From Burkholderia paludis (GTDB lineage: Bacteria; Pseudomonadota; Gammaproteobacteria; Burkholderiales; Burkholderiaceae): a stretch of DNA of 45,110 nt. Both the position numbers and the translations under genes were made by a program. A model generated the notes under the pieces. The model saw nothing but the letters and a program-made list of their open reading frames with translations, was not told the DNA's origin and searched no databases. This document shows, in pieces, positions 14,114 through 22,596 of the stretch. Within the stretch, counting starts at the first letter, position 1, and every line of letters begins with the position of its first letter. The DNA is taken from the NCBI RefSeq assembly GCF_000732615.1, contig NZ_JPGL01000077.1:1-45110 (forward strand), given 5' to 3'.

Positions 14114-16435
14114 ATGGACGACAACACTTCCGATCTCTTTGCGGGCCCCGACGCGCCCGAGAGCGACGCGCTGACGCTCGGCAACTACGCGGAGCAGGCG
14201 TATCTCAGCTACGCGGTCAGCGTCGTGAAGAGCCGCGCGCTGCCCGACGTGTGCGACGGCCAGAAGCCGGTGCAGCGCCGGATTCTCTTCGCGATGAACG
14301 AAATGGGCCTCGGCCCGGACGCGAAGCCGGTGAAGTCGGCGCGCGTGGTCGGCGACGTGCTCGGTAAATACCACCCGCACGGCGACCAGTCGGCGTACGA
14401 CGCGCTGGTGCGTCTCGCGCAGGATTTCTCGCTGCGCTACCCGCTGATCGACGGGCAGGGCAACTTCGGCTCGCGCGACGGCGATGGCGCGGCGGCGATG
14501 CGGTACACCGAAGCGCGCCTCACGCCGATCGCGAAGCTGCTGCTCGACGAGATCGACCAGGGCACGGTCGATTTCATGCCGAACTACGACGGCTCGTTCG
14601 AGGAGCCGAAGACGCTGCCGAGCCGCATGCCGTTCGTGCTGCTGAACGGCGCGTCGGGCATTGCGGTCGGCCTCGCCACCGAAATCCCGTCGCACAACCT
14701 GCGCGAAGTCGCGGCTGCGGCGGTCTCGCTGATCCGCAATCCGAAGCTTTCGCACGCGGAGCTGATGAACCTGATCCCCGGCCCGGATTTCCCGGGCGGC
14801 GGCCAGATCATCTCGAGCGACACGGAAATCGCGGCGGCCTACGAAACGGGCCGCGGCAGCCTGAAGGTGCGCGCGCGCTGGAAGATCGAGGATCTCGCGC
14901 GCGGCCAGTGGCAACTCGTCGTCACCGAGCTGCCGCCGAGCACGTCGGGCCAGAAGGTGCTCGAGGAAATCGAGGAACTGACGAACCCGAAGCTCAAGCT
15001 CGGCAAGAAGACGCTGACGCCCGAGCAGCTCAACACGAAGAAGGCGATGCTCGACCTGCTCGACGCGGTGCGCGACGAGTCGGGCAAGGAAGCGGCGGTG
15101 CGGCTCGTGTTCGAGCCGAAGTCGCGCACGATCGACCAGACGGAATTCGTGAACACGCTGCTCGCGTACACGAGCCTCGAATCGAACGCGACGCTGAACC
15201 TCGTGATGATCGGCGCCGACGGCCGGCCGGGCCAGAAGGGCCTGCTGACGATCCTCGACGAATGGGTGAAGTTCCGCCAGCTGACGATGACGCGCCGTTG
15301 CCGCCATCGTCTCGCGAAGGTCGACGACCGCATCCACATCCTCGAAGGGCGGATGATCGTCTTCCTGAACATCGACGAGGTGATCCGCATCATCCGCGAG
15401 TCGGACGAGCCGAAGGCCGCGCTGATGAGCGCGTTCGGCCTCACCGACCGGCAGGCGGAAGACATTCTCGAAATCCGGCTGCGTCAGCTCGCGCGGCTCG
15501 AGAAGATCAAGATCGAGAAGGAACTCGAAGCGCTGCGCGACGAGAAGGCGAAGCTCGAGGACCTGCTCGCGAACGAAAGCGCGATGAAGCGGCTGATGAT
15601 CAAGGAGATCGAGGCCGACGCGAAGCAGTACGGCGACGATCGCCGCACGCTGATCCAGCAGGAAAAGCGCGCGACCTTCGAGGCGAAGGTGGTTGACGAG
15701 CCGGTGACGGTCGTCGTGTCGCAGAAGGGCTGGGTGCGTGCGCTGAAGGGCCACGGGCTCGATCCGGCAGGCTTCTCGTTCAAGGCCGGCGACAGCCTGT
15801 ACGCGGCGTTCCAGTGCCGCACGCCGGACCGCCTGATCGCCTGGGGCAGCAGCGGCCGCGTATATTCGGTCGACGTGTCGGTGCTGCCGGGCGGGCGCGG
15901 CGACGGCGTGCCGGTTACGTCGCTGATCGAGCTCGAATCGGGCTCGCACCTGATGCACTACTACGCGGCGCCGGCCGACCAGCAACTGCTACTCGCGTCG
16001 AGCAACGGTTTCGGCTTCCTCGCGAAGGTTGGCGACATGGTCAGCCGCGTGAAGGCCGGCAAGGCGTTCATGACGATCGACGCGGGTGCGTCGCCGCTCG
16101 CGCCGATGCCGGTGCTGCCGAACGCGACGCAGGTCGCGTGCCTGTCGAGCGGCGGCCGGCTGCTGGTGTTCGGGATGGACGAGATGAAGACGCTGTCCGG
16201 CGGCGGCCGCGGTGTGATCCTGATGGCGCTCGACGACAAGGAGACGCTCGTGCAGGCGCTCGCGATCGATCCGGCGGGCGTGGTGCTGATCGGCACTGGC
16301 CGAGGCGGCAAGGCGCAGGACGAGACGCTGTCGTATGCGGGGCTTGCGCCGCACGTCGGCAAGCGCGCCCGCAAGGGCCGCACGCCGGAGACGAAGCTGA
16401 AGGTCGTCAACGAACTGCGTCCGCTGCTCGGCTGA
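14114..16435 (+). CDS. parC: DNA topoisomerase IV subunit A
   Basis: A 773-residue breakage-reunion subunit. The winged-helix region includes KYHPHGDQSAYDALVRLAQD and the active-site tyrosine in AAMRYTEARL. A coiled coil (KIKIEKELEALRDEKAKLED) and a C-terminal beta-pinwheel follow, with repeated strands such as GRGGKAQDETL. Its length and the adjacent parE separate it from GyrA. In the quinolone-determining segment HPHGD is followed by Q92 and, four residues later, D96, where E. coli ParC has Ser80 and Glu84. This may be lineage-normal; it is discussed as a finding. A strong terminator follows the stop. Confidence 0.95.
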   Translation: MDDNTSDLFAGPDAPESDALTLGNYAEQAYLSYAVSVVKSRALPDVCDGQKPVQRRILFAMNEMGLGPDAKPVKSARVVGDVLGKYHPHGDQSAYDALVRLAQDFSLRYPLIDGQGNFGSRDGDGAAAMRYTEARLTPIAKLLLDEIDQGTVDFMPNYDGSFEEPKTLPSRMPFVLLNGASGIAVGLATEIPSHNLREVAAAAVSLIRNPKLSHAELMNLIPGPDFPGGGQIISSDTEIAAAYETGRGSLKVRARWKIEDLARGQWQLVVTELPPSTSGQKVLEEIEELTNPKLKLGKKTLTPEQLNTKKAMLDLLDAVRDESGKEAAVRLVFEPKSRTIDQTEFVNTLLAYTSLESNATLNLVMIGADGRPGQKGLLTILDEWVKFRQLTMTRRCRHRLAKVDDRIHILEGRMIVFLNIDEVIRIIRESDEPKAALMSAFGLTDRQAEDILEIRLRQLARLEKIKIEKELEALRDEKAKLEDLLANESAMKRLMIKEIEADAKQYGDDRRTLIQQEKRATFEAKVVDEPVTVVVSQKGWVRALKGHGLDPAGFSFKAGDSLYAAFQCRTPDRLIAWGSSGRVYSVDVSVLPGGRGDGVPVTSLIELESGSHLMHYYAAPADQQLLLASSNGFGFLAKVGDMVSRVKAGKAFMTIDAGASPLAPMPVLPNATQVACLSSGGRLLVFGMDEMKTLSGGGRGVILMALDDKETLVQALAIDPAGVVLIGTGRGGKAQDETLSYAGLAPHVGKRARKGRTPETKLKVVNELRPLLG

Positions 16436-16450
16436 CATCCGGCGCGATCG

Positions 16451-16493
16451 AAGGCCGCACTCCCGCTTCGGCGGAAGTGCGGCCTTTTCGTTT
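16451..16493 (+). terminator. Intrinsic terminator after parC
   Basis: AAGGCCGCACT (16451-16461) pairs perfectly with AGTGCGGCCTT (16475-16485) around a CCCGC-TTCG-GCGG inner stem, followed by TTCGTTTC. This is a long GC-rich hairpin with a T-rich tail 15 bp after the parC stop. The rest of the gap to 16667 shows no gene. Confidence 0.85.
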
Positions 16494-16667
16494 CTTCGGG
16501 GCGGGAGATTCGGGTAAGCAAGCGTGGCGCTGTCACGCGAAACTTGCAAAATAGTGTGAAATCGCGCCTGGGGTCTGAACCGCGCGGCAGCCGGCCGGTC
16601 GAACGTCGCTCGATGCCGCGTGCGACGCGGCCGTTCGCCGTATCCAACCCATCTCAGGATTGTCGTC

Positions 16668-17126
16668 ATGTCCCATGCTGTCGCCGTCGCGTTGTTTCTT
16701 CATCTGCTGGCCGTTGCCGTGTGGGTGGGCGGGATGGTCTTCGCGAACTTCTGCCTGCGTCCGGCGCTGTCGGATCTGTCGCCGCAGCTTCGGCTGCCGT
16801 TGATCGAAGGCGTGTTCGGCCGGTTCTTCAACTGGGTATCGGGCGCCGTGATCGTGATCCTGCTGTCGGGCGGCTTCCTGCTGATGGAATTCGGCGGCGC
16901 GCACGCGACGTGGTCGCTGCACGCGATGGCCGGGCTCGGCGTCGTGATGATGCTGATCTTCGGGCACATCCGCTTCGCGCTGTTCCCGCGTATCCGCCGG
17001 GCGGTGCAGGCGCAGAAGTGGCCGGACGGCGCGCGCGCGGTGAACGCCGTGCGCCTGCTCGTTGTCGTCAACCTCGTGCTCGGGGTCGTCACGATCGGCG
17101 CGGCCGTGCTGTCGCGCGGCTTCTGA
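16668..17126 (+). CDS. CopD-like integral membrane protein
   Basis: A 152-residue protein from the ATG at 16668 with four predicted membrane helices: AVAVALFLHLLAVAVWVGGM, a second around VSGAVIVILLSGGFLL, a third around GLGVVMMLIFGHIRFALF, and a fourth around LVVVNLVLGVVTIGAAVL. The motif LHLLAVAVWVGGM with a histidine in helix 1 and GHIRFALFPR in helix 3 match the CopD/PF05425 family, whose histidines may bind copper or haem. No cop or pco genes are adjacent, so a role in copper import is not supported by context. It is a single gene, convergent with the LysR gene. Confidence 0.8.
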   Translation: MSHAVAVALFLHLLAVAVWVGGMVFANFCLRPALSDLSPQLRLPLIEGVFGRFFNWVSGAVIVILLSGGFLLMEFGGAHATWSLHAMAGLGVVMMLIFGHIRFALFPRIRRAVQAQKWPDGARAVNAVRLLVVVNLVLGVVTIGAAVLSRGF

Positions 17127-17167
17127 TTGCCCGGCGGCGGCGCCCGTCGTCGCATCGGCAAGGGCCG

Positions 17168-18052
17168 CTAAGCGGCCAGCATCGCGTCGAGCAGCCATGA
17201 GCCGGCCGGGCCGAGCGGCCGGTTGCGCGACCATACCGCATCGACCCGCACGCGGCGCGGCCAGCCGCGCGCACGCAGTTCGCACAGGCGATCTTGCGCG
17301 AAGTGGTCGACCATCCAGCGCGGCAGCTCGGCCCAGCCGAATCCCAGCACGGCCATCTCCAGCAGCATCAGGTAGCTCGGCGCCAGCCAGCGCTGCGTGC
17401 CGACGACGATCCGGTCGCCGGCGCCGCGGCCCTCCGTTTTCACATACGTATTGAGGCGCAGTTCGCGCACGTCGCGCAATGCGGCGTGCGGCACTTCGGC
17501 GTCGCCGTACGCGGCGAGCGCGTGCGTGCGTCCGACGAACAGCCCGATCTCCGATTCCTCCGCGATCGTCGCCGCGCCGATATCGGCGGGGTAGGCCGCC
17601 CGCGCGGCCATCAGCCCGAGCTGCGCGCGCCCCTGCTGGATCAGGTCGAGCACGTCCTCGTGTTCGGCAATCTGGCATTCGAGCTCAAGCGCCGGAAAGC
17701 GCCGCTCGAGCGCCATCATGGTTTCCTCGTAATGCTTCGACTGGTACGTGTCGGACACGACGAGCGTCAGCCGCGCTTCCTCGCCGCGCGCGAGCCGCGC
17801 GGCCGTGCGGTCGATCGCCGCGCCCGCCTCGAGCGCGCGCTGGACCTGCGGCAGCAGCGCGCGCCCGGCGTCGGTCAGCGTCGGCGCGCGGGTCGAGCGG
17901 TCGAACAACTGCACGCCGAGATCGATCTCGAGGTTCGCGATCGCTTCCGACACGGTCGACTGACGCTTGCCGAGCTTGCGCGCGGCGGCTGTGAACGAAC
18001 CGAGCAGCGCGGCTTCGGCGAATGCGAGCAGGGCTTCGGGGGCGTGGCGCAT
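17168..18052 (-). CDS. LysR-family transcriptional regulator, likely controls the divergent PACE pump
   Basis: A 294-residue protein from the ATG at 18052. The N-terminal winged helix has EALLAFAEAALLGSFTAAAR followed by LGKRQSTVSEAIANLEIDLG and FDRSTRAPTLTDAGRALLP, the LysR HTH signature. A two-lobed periplasmic-binding-like effector domain (LTLVVSDTYQSKHYEETMMA onward) fills the rest. It is transcribed away from a PACE-family efflux gene, with 113 bp between starts that contain a perfect T-N11-A palindrome. In characterised PACE/AceI systems a divergent LysR regulator activates the pump in response to amine substrates; that role is inferred here. Confidence 0.88.
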   Translation of the reverse strand: MRHAPEALLAFAEAALLGSFTAAARKLGKRQSTVSEAIANLEIDLGVQLFDRSTRAPTLTDAGRALLPQVQRALEAGAAIDRTAARLARGEEARLTLVVSDTYQSKHYEETMMALERRFPALELECQIAEHEDVLDLIQQGRAQLGLMAARAAYPADIGAATIAEESEIGLFVGRTHALAAYGDAEVPHAALRDVRELRLNTYVKTEGRGAGDRIVVGTQRWLAPSYLMLLEMAVLGFGWAELPRWMVDHFAQDRLCELRARGWPRRVRVDAVWSRNRPLGPAGSWLLDAMLAA

Positions 18053-18074
18053 GCGATGCTCCGGACAGTGTAAT

Positions 18075-18089
18075 ATCGGTAAAACCGAT
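18075..18089. promoter_or_regulatory. LysR-type operator palindrome in the divergent promoter
   Basis: ATCGGT-AAA-ACCGAT is a perfect 15-bp inverted repeat containing T-N11-A, the recognition pattern of LysR regulators. It lies 23 bp from the regulator start and 76 bp from the efflux gene start, the usual position of a recognition-binding site. Confidence 0.65.
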
Positions 18090-18165
18090 GATATCAAACT
18101 GGATTCATACGGTTGTGCCGATCAAAATGGCCGACATGAACGAAGCACACGAATCGGAGGGAATC

Positions 18166-18612
18166 ATGAAACAGGTCAACAAAACGGTGACGGAACGGCT
18201 GCTGCATGCGCTGACGTTCGAACTGGTCGCGATCGCGCTCTGCGCGCCGATCGGCGCGTGGCTGCTCGACATGCCGGTGTCGCACGTCGGCGTGCTGACG
18301 GTGATGGTGTCGCTGATCGCAATGGCGTGGAACATGGCGTTCAACACGCTGTTCGATCGCTTCGAGCGTCGTGCGGGGCTGACGCGCACGCTGGGCATGC
18401 GGATCGCGCATGCGGTCGTCTTCGAGCTCGGCCTCGTCGCGATGGTGGTGCCGCTTGCCGCGTGGTGGTTGAACGTGAGCCTGGTCGAAGCGCTGCTGCT
18501 CGACCTCGGCATCGTGCTGTTCTTCCTGCCTTACACGTTCGGCTTCAACCTTGCGTACGATGCGCTGCGCGCCCGCTGGATCGCGCGCCGGGTCGCAATG
18601 CAGGCGGGCTGA
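18166..18612 (+). CDS. PACE-family multidrug efflux transporter (bacterial transmembrane pair protein)
   Basis: A 148-residue protein with GGAGGG just before the ATG at 18166. It is built of two tandem BTP (PF05232) units with two helices each. The first unit has LLHALTFELVAIALCAPIGA, the second RIAHAVVFELGLVAMVVPLA; in both a membrane-embedded glutamate follows F (FEL). Residue E19 corresponds to the essential glutamate E15 of AceI. The AWNMAFNTLFDRFERR loop is also typical. PACE pumps export chlorhexidine, short-chain diamines and related biocides using the proton gradient. The divergent LysR gene and palindrome suggest inducible control. Confidence 0.9.
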   Translation: MKQVNKTVTERLLHALTFELVAIALCAPIGAWLLDMPVSHVGVLTVMVSLIAMAWNMAFNTLFDRFERRAGLTRTLGMRIAHAVVFELGLVAMVVPLAAWWLNVSLVEALLLDLGIVLFFLPYTFGFNLAYDALRARWIARRVAMQAG

Positions 18613-18633
18613 GGAAGAGGCGGCCGCCGCCGG

Positions 18634-19842
18634 TCAGCGCGCGGCGGCCCACAGCCACACGCCGCACACGATCGCGACCGCGCCGTAGACGGCATAGACG
18701 GGCACCTTGAAGCGCGCGAAACACAGCGTCGCGAAGGCGCCCGTCAGCCAGTAGACGGCGTCGGCCGGTTCGCGATGCAGGATCCTCACGACGGCGACGA
18801 CGAGAAAGCCGGTCGTCGCCGCGCGCAGCAGGCGCATCCCGTGCTCGAAGCGCGAATGGCGCTTGAGCCGGAACAGGTGGGTCTGCGCGAACACGACGAG
18901 GCAGCCCGACGGGATGAACAGCGCGGCCGTCGCGAGCAGCGCGCCGACCCAGCCGTCGGTCAGGTAGCCGAGGAACGGTACGACGTTCAGCAGCGGCCCC
19001 GGCGCCACGGGCGACAGCGCGAATGCGAGGGTGAAGTCGCGATCGGAGATGCCGGTTGCCGGCGAGACGAACAGCGTCTTCAGCACGGGCAGCGCGGAAA
19101 AGCCGCCGCCGAACAGCGTCATGCCGGCGCCTGCGAGGCGCGGCCACAGCAGCGCCGCCTGGTAATCGCCGGACAGCGGAACCGCGAACAGCGTGACGAG
19201 CACGCCGAGCAGCACGAGCAGATTGCGGTCGCGGTGCGACAGCGTGAAATCGACCGCGTCGCGTTGCGGCGGCCCCGTCAGCCAGCCTGCTGCAAACGCA
19301 GCGAAGAGAATCCCGACGAACGCGGCGGGACTATGCGCGAAAGCGAGCAGAATCGTCGACAGCGCGGCGATCAGTTGCTCGAGCCGTGTGCGCGCGAGCG
19401 AGCGCAGCTGCTTGACCCACGTGACGCCGATCAGCGCGGCGAGCACCATCCCGAAGTGATTGATCAGCATCGGCGCGGCCAGCGAGCGCACGAACGGCGT
19501 GCGATAGAAGACCGCGAACAGCGTCATCAGTATGGAGAACGGCAGAACGCTCGCGATGCCGGCGACCCACGCACCGGCGCGGCCGTGCAGTATTCGTCCG
19601 ACCTGTATCGCGACATTGCAGCCCACGGGGCCCGGCACGAGCCAGGCGAGCGCGACGAGATCGCCGAACACGCTCGGCTCGATGCGCCGCAGCCGCTCCA
19701 CGTAGTGGCGTTCGAGCTGCGCCATCATCGAGAGCCCGCCCCACGACACCGCGGAAATGCTGGCCACGACCTTGAACAGGTCCCACAGGGACGCCTGTGC
19801 CTGCTCGACCTCGGCGGTCGCATCGATTTCGGCGGTCGTCAT
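18634..19842 (-). CDS. chrA: Chromate transporter family protein (ChrA-like)
   Basis: About 402 residues from the ATG at 19842. A GTG at 19905 has a GGAGG six bases upstream and would add 21 low-quality residues, so the start is uncertain. The two CHR domains are seen as two homologous halves: SWGGLSMMAQLERHYVERL and LVPGPVGCNVAIQVG in the first, LFGGGFSALPVLKTLF and LSPVAPGPLLNVVPFLGY in the second, each with the GP motif of the family and several membrane helices. Long-chain CHR proteins export chromate or exchange it for sulphate; some members transport other anions. No chrB regulator is adjacent, so chromate specificity is inferred only from the family. Confidence 0.83.
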   Translation of the reverse strand: MTTAEIDATAEVEQAQASLWDLFKVVASISAVSWGGLSMMAQLERHYVERLRRIEPSVFGDLVALAWLVPGPVGCNVAIQVGRILHGRAGAWVAGIASVLPFSILMTLFAVFYRTPFVRSLAAPMLINHFGMVLAALIGVTWVKQLRSLARTRLEQLIAALSTILLAFAHSPAAFVGILFAAFAAGWLTGPPQRDAVDFTLSHRDRNLLVLLGVLVTLFAVPLSGDYQAALLWPRLAGAGMTLFGGGFSALPVLKTLFVSPATGISDRDFTLAFALSPVAPGPLLNVVPFLGYLTDGWVGALLATAALFIPSGCLVVFAQTHLFRLKRHSRFEHGMRLLRAATTGFLVVAVVRILHREPADAVYWLTGAFATLCFARFKVPVYAVYGAVAIVCGVWLWAAAR

Positions 19843-20039
19843 GATGGTGAGGTTGGCGCGGGGCCAGATCTCTCGCAGATAGCGGCGCCGGCGGCCCGCC
19901 GACACCCTGGGCCTCCCGATTGTCCACCGCGCCCCATGGCGCTGCCATGCGCGAAAACGCTAGGTCATGAACTAAACGATCGGATCGGAAAACGAAACAA
20001 TTGCGGCGGCGCGCAACGCCCGCCGCGGACGTGTTGCGC

Positions 20040-22379
20040 TCACGCGCCGGTGCTGCCCGTCGCGCGGTGCGCGATCACGTTCGGCGGGGCGCCGCGTACG
20101 CCGAAGCGCGCGATCAGTGCGGGAATCGCGTCGGCGGGCACCGGTCGCGAGAACAGGAAGCCTTGCGCCTCGATCTCTCCGAGCGCGGCGAGCCACGTGA
20201 TCTGTTCCTCGGTTTCCGTGCCTTCGACGACGACGGTCAGCCCGAGCGAGCGCGCGAGATGCACGATCGACGACACCATCACGCACACGCTGCGATCGTT
20301 CGGAATCGCCTGCACGAACGAGCGGTCGACCTTCAGCGTATCGACGGAGAAGCGGTGCAGGTACGACAGCGACGAATAGCCGGTGCCGAAATCGTCGAGC
20401 GCGATCCGGATGCCGAGCTTCTTCAGCGCGACGATTTTCTCGGACACGAGCTCCGGGTACTCCATCATCGCGGTTTCGGTGATCTCGAGTTCGAGCCGGC
20501 TCGCGTCGATGCCGGTGTCCTGCAGCGTGCGCGAGATCGTCTCGATCAGGTCGCCGCGCCAGAACTGCACGGGCGAGATGTTGATCGCAAGCGTCAGCGC
20601 GTCGTGGCCCTCGTCGCGCCAGCGTGCGATCTGCTCGCACGCGGTGCGGATCACGAAATCGCCGATCGGCACGATCAGGCCGGTCGATTCGGCGATCGAA
20701 ATGAATTCGTTCGCGGAGATGATCCCGTGCTCGGGGTGATCCCAGCGCGCGAGCGCCTCGAAGCCGGTGATGGTGCGGTGCGTGAGGTCGATCTTCGGCT
20801 GGTACGCGAGGAACAGTTGCCCTTCCGCGAGCGCGACGCGCAATTGCTGTTCCCAGCGCATCAGGTGGTCGGCCCGGTGCGACAGGTGCGGCGCATAGAA
20901 CTGGTAGCAGTTCTTGCCGGCGTCCTTCGCGCTGTACATCGCGAGGTCGGCCTTCTTCAGCAGGTCGATCTCGCTTTCGTTCGCGACGGTGTGCAGCGCG
21001 ATGCCGATGCTCGCATGCAGGACGAACGAGCTGCCGCGCACGTCGAACGGTTCGCCGAACATCCGTATGATCGCTTCGGCGAGCCGTACCGCGCGGCGCT
21101 CGACGTCGTCGCCCTTCATCACGACGACGAACTCGTCGCCGCCGATGCGCGCGAGCGAGCCTTCGTCGCCGACCGCATCGGACAGGCGCGACGCGGTCAT
21201 CTGCAGCACGATGTCGCCGGCGTTGTGGCCGAGCGTGTCGTTGACGGTCTTGAAGTTGTCGAGGTCGATGAACAGCAGCCCGAGCCGCGACAGGCTCGCC
21301 GGCATCGACACGTCGTTGCGCAGCCCGCGCAGCGTCGCATAGCGGTTCGCGAGGCCGGTGAGCAGGTCGTATTCGGCGAGCTGGGTCATCTCGCGCTCGC
21401 GGCCGAGCAGCTTGCCGATCAGGCCCGTCGCGACGCCGAAGAACGCGAGCATCGCCAGCGTGATGAAGCTCGTCATCAGCAGGTAGACGTTGCGCGTATG
21501 GTAGTAGTCCGCAAATTCTTCCGTCTGCGACAGCCCGACCATCACCGCGAGCGGGTAGCCGTCGAGGTGGCGGTACGACACGATGCGCGTGAGGCCGTCG
21601 ATCGGGTCGATGATCGTGCCCGTCACGCGTTCGGCGATCGGGTACACGCCGGACGCCGAAAACGCGCCCGGCGCGTTGCTGAGCGAACCCGTGCGCCGCG
21701 CGAGCACGGCGCCGGTGTCGGACACGACCGCGATCACGCCTTCCTTGCCGATCGCCGCGTTGTTGTAGAAGTCGTTCGTGAAATAGCTCGGGTCTTCCGA
21801 CACGACGACGATGCCCGCGAAGCTGCCGTCCGGGTTGTTCAGGCGCCGCGTCATCTGCAGCGTCCAGTGGCTCGACACGCGGCCGAGCACCGGCTTGCTG
21901 ATGAAAAGCCGGTCGTCGTTGTTGGCGAGGTGGACCTTGAAGTGCTCGCGATCGGACAGGTTGATCGGCTGCGGATGGAGCTCGGCCGTGTTCGCGAACA
22001 GGATGCCCTTCGCGTTGACGAGCGACACCTGGATCAGCGTGTCGCTGGGCACCACGCCTTTCTCGACGGCGCCCGCGAGATTGAAGTGCGCGGGCGACTT
22101 CTCGAATTCGAACTTGACGAAGCGGGTGATCTGGTCGACCTGGTGGATCGCCTTGACCGTATGCTGCTCGAGCGCGGACGACAGGATCGCCGCGGAGGCC
22201 GCCGCTTCCTTGTAGGCGCTGTCCTTTTCCACCGACAGGCGCGCGATGATCACGGCCCACAGCAGCGCGAGCGCCAGCATCCCGAGTAGCGGGATCGCGA
22301 ATAGCGCACGCCGGCGCGACTTGCGCGGCGTGCGCAGCGGTCGGGGCGGCGGCGTGTGGTTGGACCGGGCGGAGCTCAT
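20040..22379 (-). CDS. Membrane-anchored GGDEF-EAL cyclic-di-GMP protein
   Basis: About 779 residues from the ATG at 22379; an in-frame ATG at 22412 is an alternative and neither has a good ribosome site. One membrane helix (LFAIPLLGMLALALLWAVII) leads into a periplasmic dCache-like sensor (SDREHFKVHLANNDDRLFIS, YRHLDGYPLAVMVGLSQTEE), and a second helix near LLMTSFITLAMLAFFGVATG returns to the cytoplasm. The GGDEF domain has an intact RIGGDEF active site, but the residues before it (EGSLARI) lack the RxxD inhibitory site. The EAL domain has intact GFEALARW, NISPVQFW and DDFGTGYSSLSYL. Both enzyme activities are possible; many such hybrids act mainly as phosphodiesterases. The ligand sensed is unknown. 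Confidence 0.9.
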   Translation of the reverse strand: MSSARSNHTPPPRPLRTPRKSRRRALFAIPLLGMLALALLWAVIIARLSVEKDSAYKEAAASAAILSSALEQHTVKAIHQVDQITRFVKFEFEKSPAHFNLAGAVEKGVVPSDTLIQVSLVNAKGILFANTAELHPQPINLSDREHFKVHLANNDDRLFISKPVLGRVSSHWTLQMTRRLNNPDGSFAGIVVVSEDPSYFTNDFYNNAAIGKEGVIAVVSDTGAVLARRTGSLSNAPGAFSASGVYPIAERVTGTIIDPIDGLTRIVSYRHLDGYPLAVMVGLSQTEEFADYYHTRNVYLLMTSFITLAMLAFFGVATGLIGKLLGREREMTQLAEYDLLTGLANRYATLRGLRNDVSMPASLSRLGLLFIDLDNFKTVNDTLGHNAGDIVLQMTASRLSDAVGDEGSLARIGGDEFVVVMKGDDVERRAVRLAEAIIRMFGEPFDVRGSSFVLHASIGIALHTVANESEIDLLKKADLAMYSAKDAGKNCYQFYAPHLSHRADHLMRWEQQLRVALAEGQLFLAYQPKIDLTHRTITGFEALARWDHPEHGIISANEFISIAESTGLIVPIGDFVIRTACEQIARWRDEGHDALTLAINISPVQFWRGDLIETISRTLQDTGIDASRLELEITETAMMEYPELVSEKIVALKKLGIRIALDDFGTGYSSLSYLHRFSVDTLKVDRSFVQAIPNDRSVCVMVSSIVHLARSLGLTVVVEGTETEEQITWLAALGEIEAQGFLFSRPVPADAIPALIARFGVRGAPPNVIAHRATGSTGA

Positions 22380-22557
22380 TGAAACGGGCGGCGTCCTGCT
22401 CGCGTGCGCCATCCGTCGGGATGGCCTGCTAGGGTAGGGGTTGTCCCGACGTCTGTTCGTTCGCGGGACGCGCAACCATGGACAGACCTCCGAAACAACG
22501 GATTAGGCCCGATATTACTGGCTGGCGCGCTTTTGCGATAGTTGGGCAAATCGGGGG

Positions 22558-22578
22558 GGCGCCGGCGGGGCCGGCGCC
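22558..22578 (-). terminator. Hairpin after the aminotransferase-ridA-phzF operon
   Basis: GGCGCCGGC (22558-22566) and GCCGGCGCC (22570-22578) form a perfect 9-bp stem with a three-base loop, about 20 bp beyond the phzF stop on the minus strand. No T-run follows, so it may be a weak terminator or mRNA-stabilising stem. The remaining gap to the GGDEF-EAL gene shows nothing else. Confidence 0.45.
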
Positions 22579-22596
22579 ATCGCACATCGCGAAATG

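Noticed and set aside
12065..15985. 1306-codon minus-strand frame opposite parE and parC
   Set aside because: Antisense shadow of two strongly conserved genes; long open antisense frames are common in high-GC DNA.
20001..22289. 762-codon plus-strand frame opposite the GGDEF-EAL gene
   Set aside because: Antisense shadow; the minus strand shows intact GGDEF and EAL motifs.
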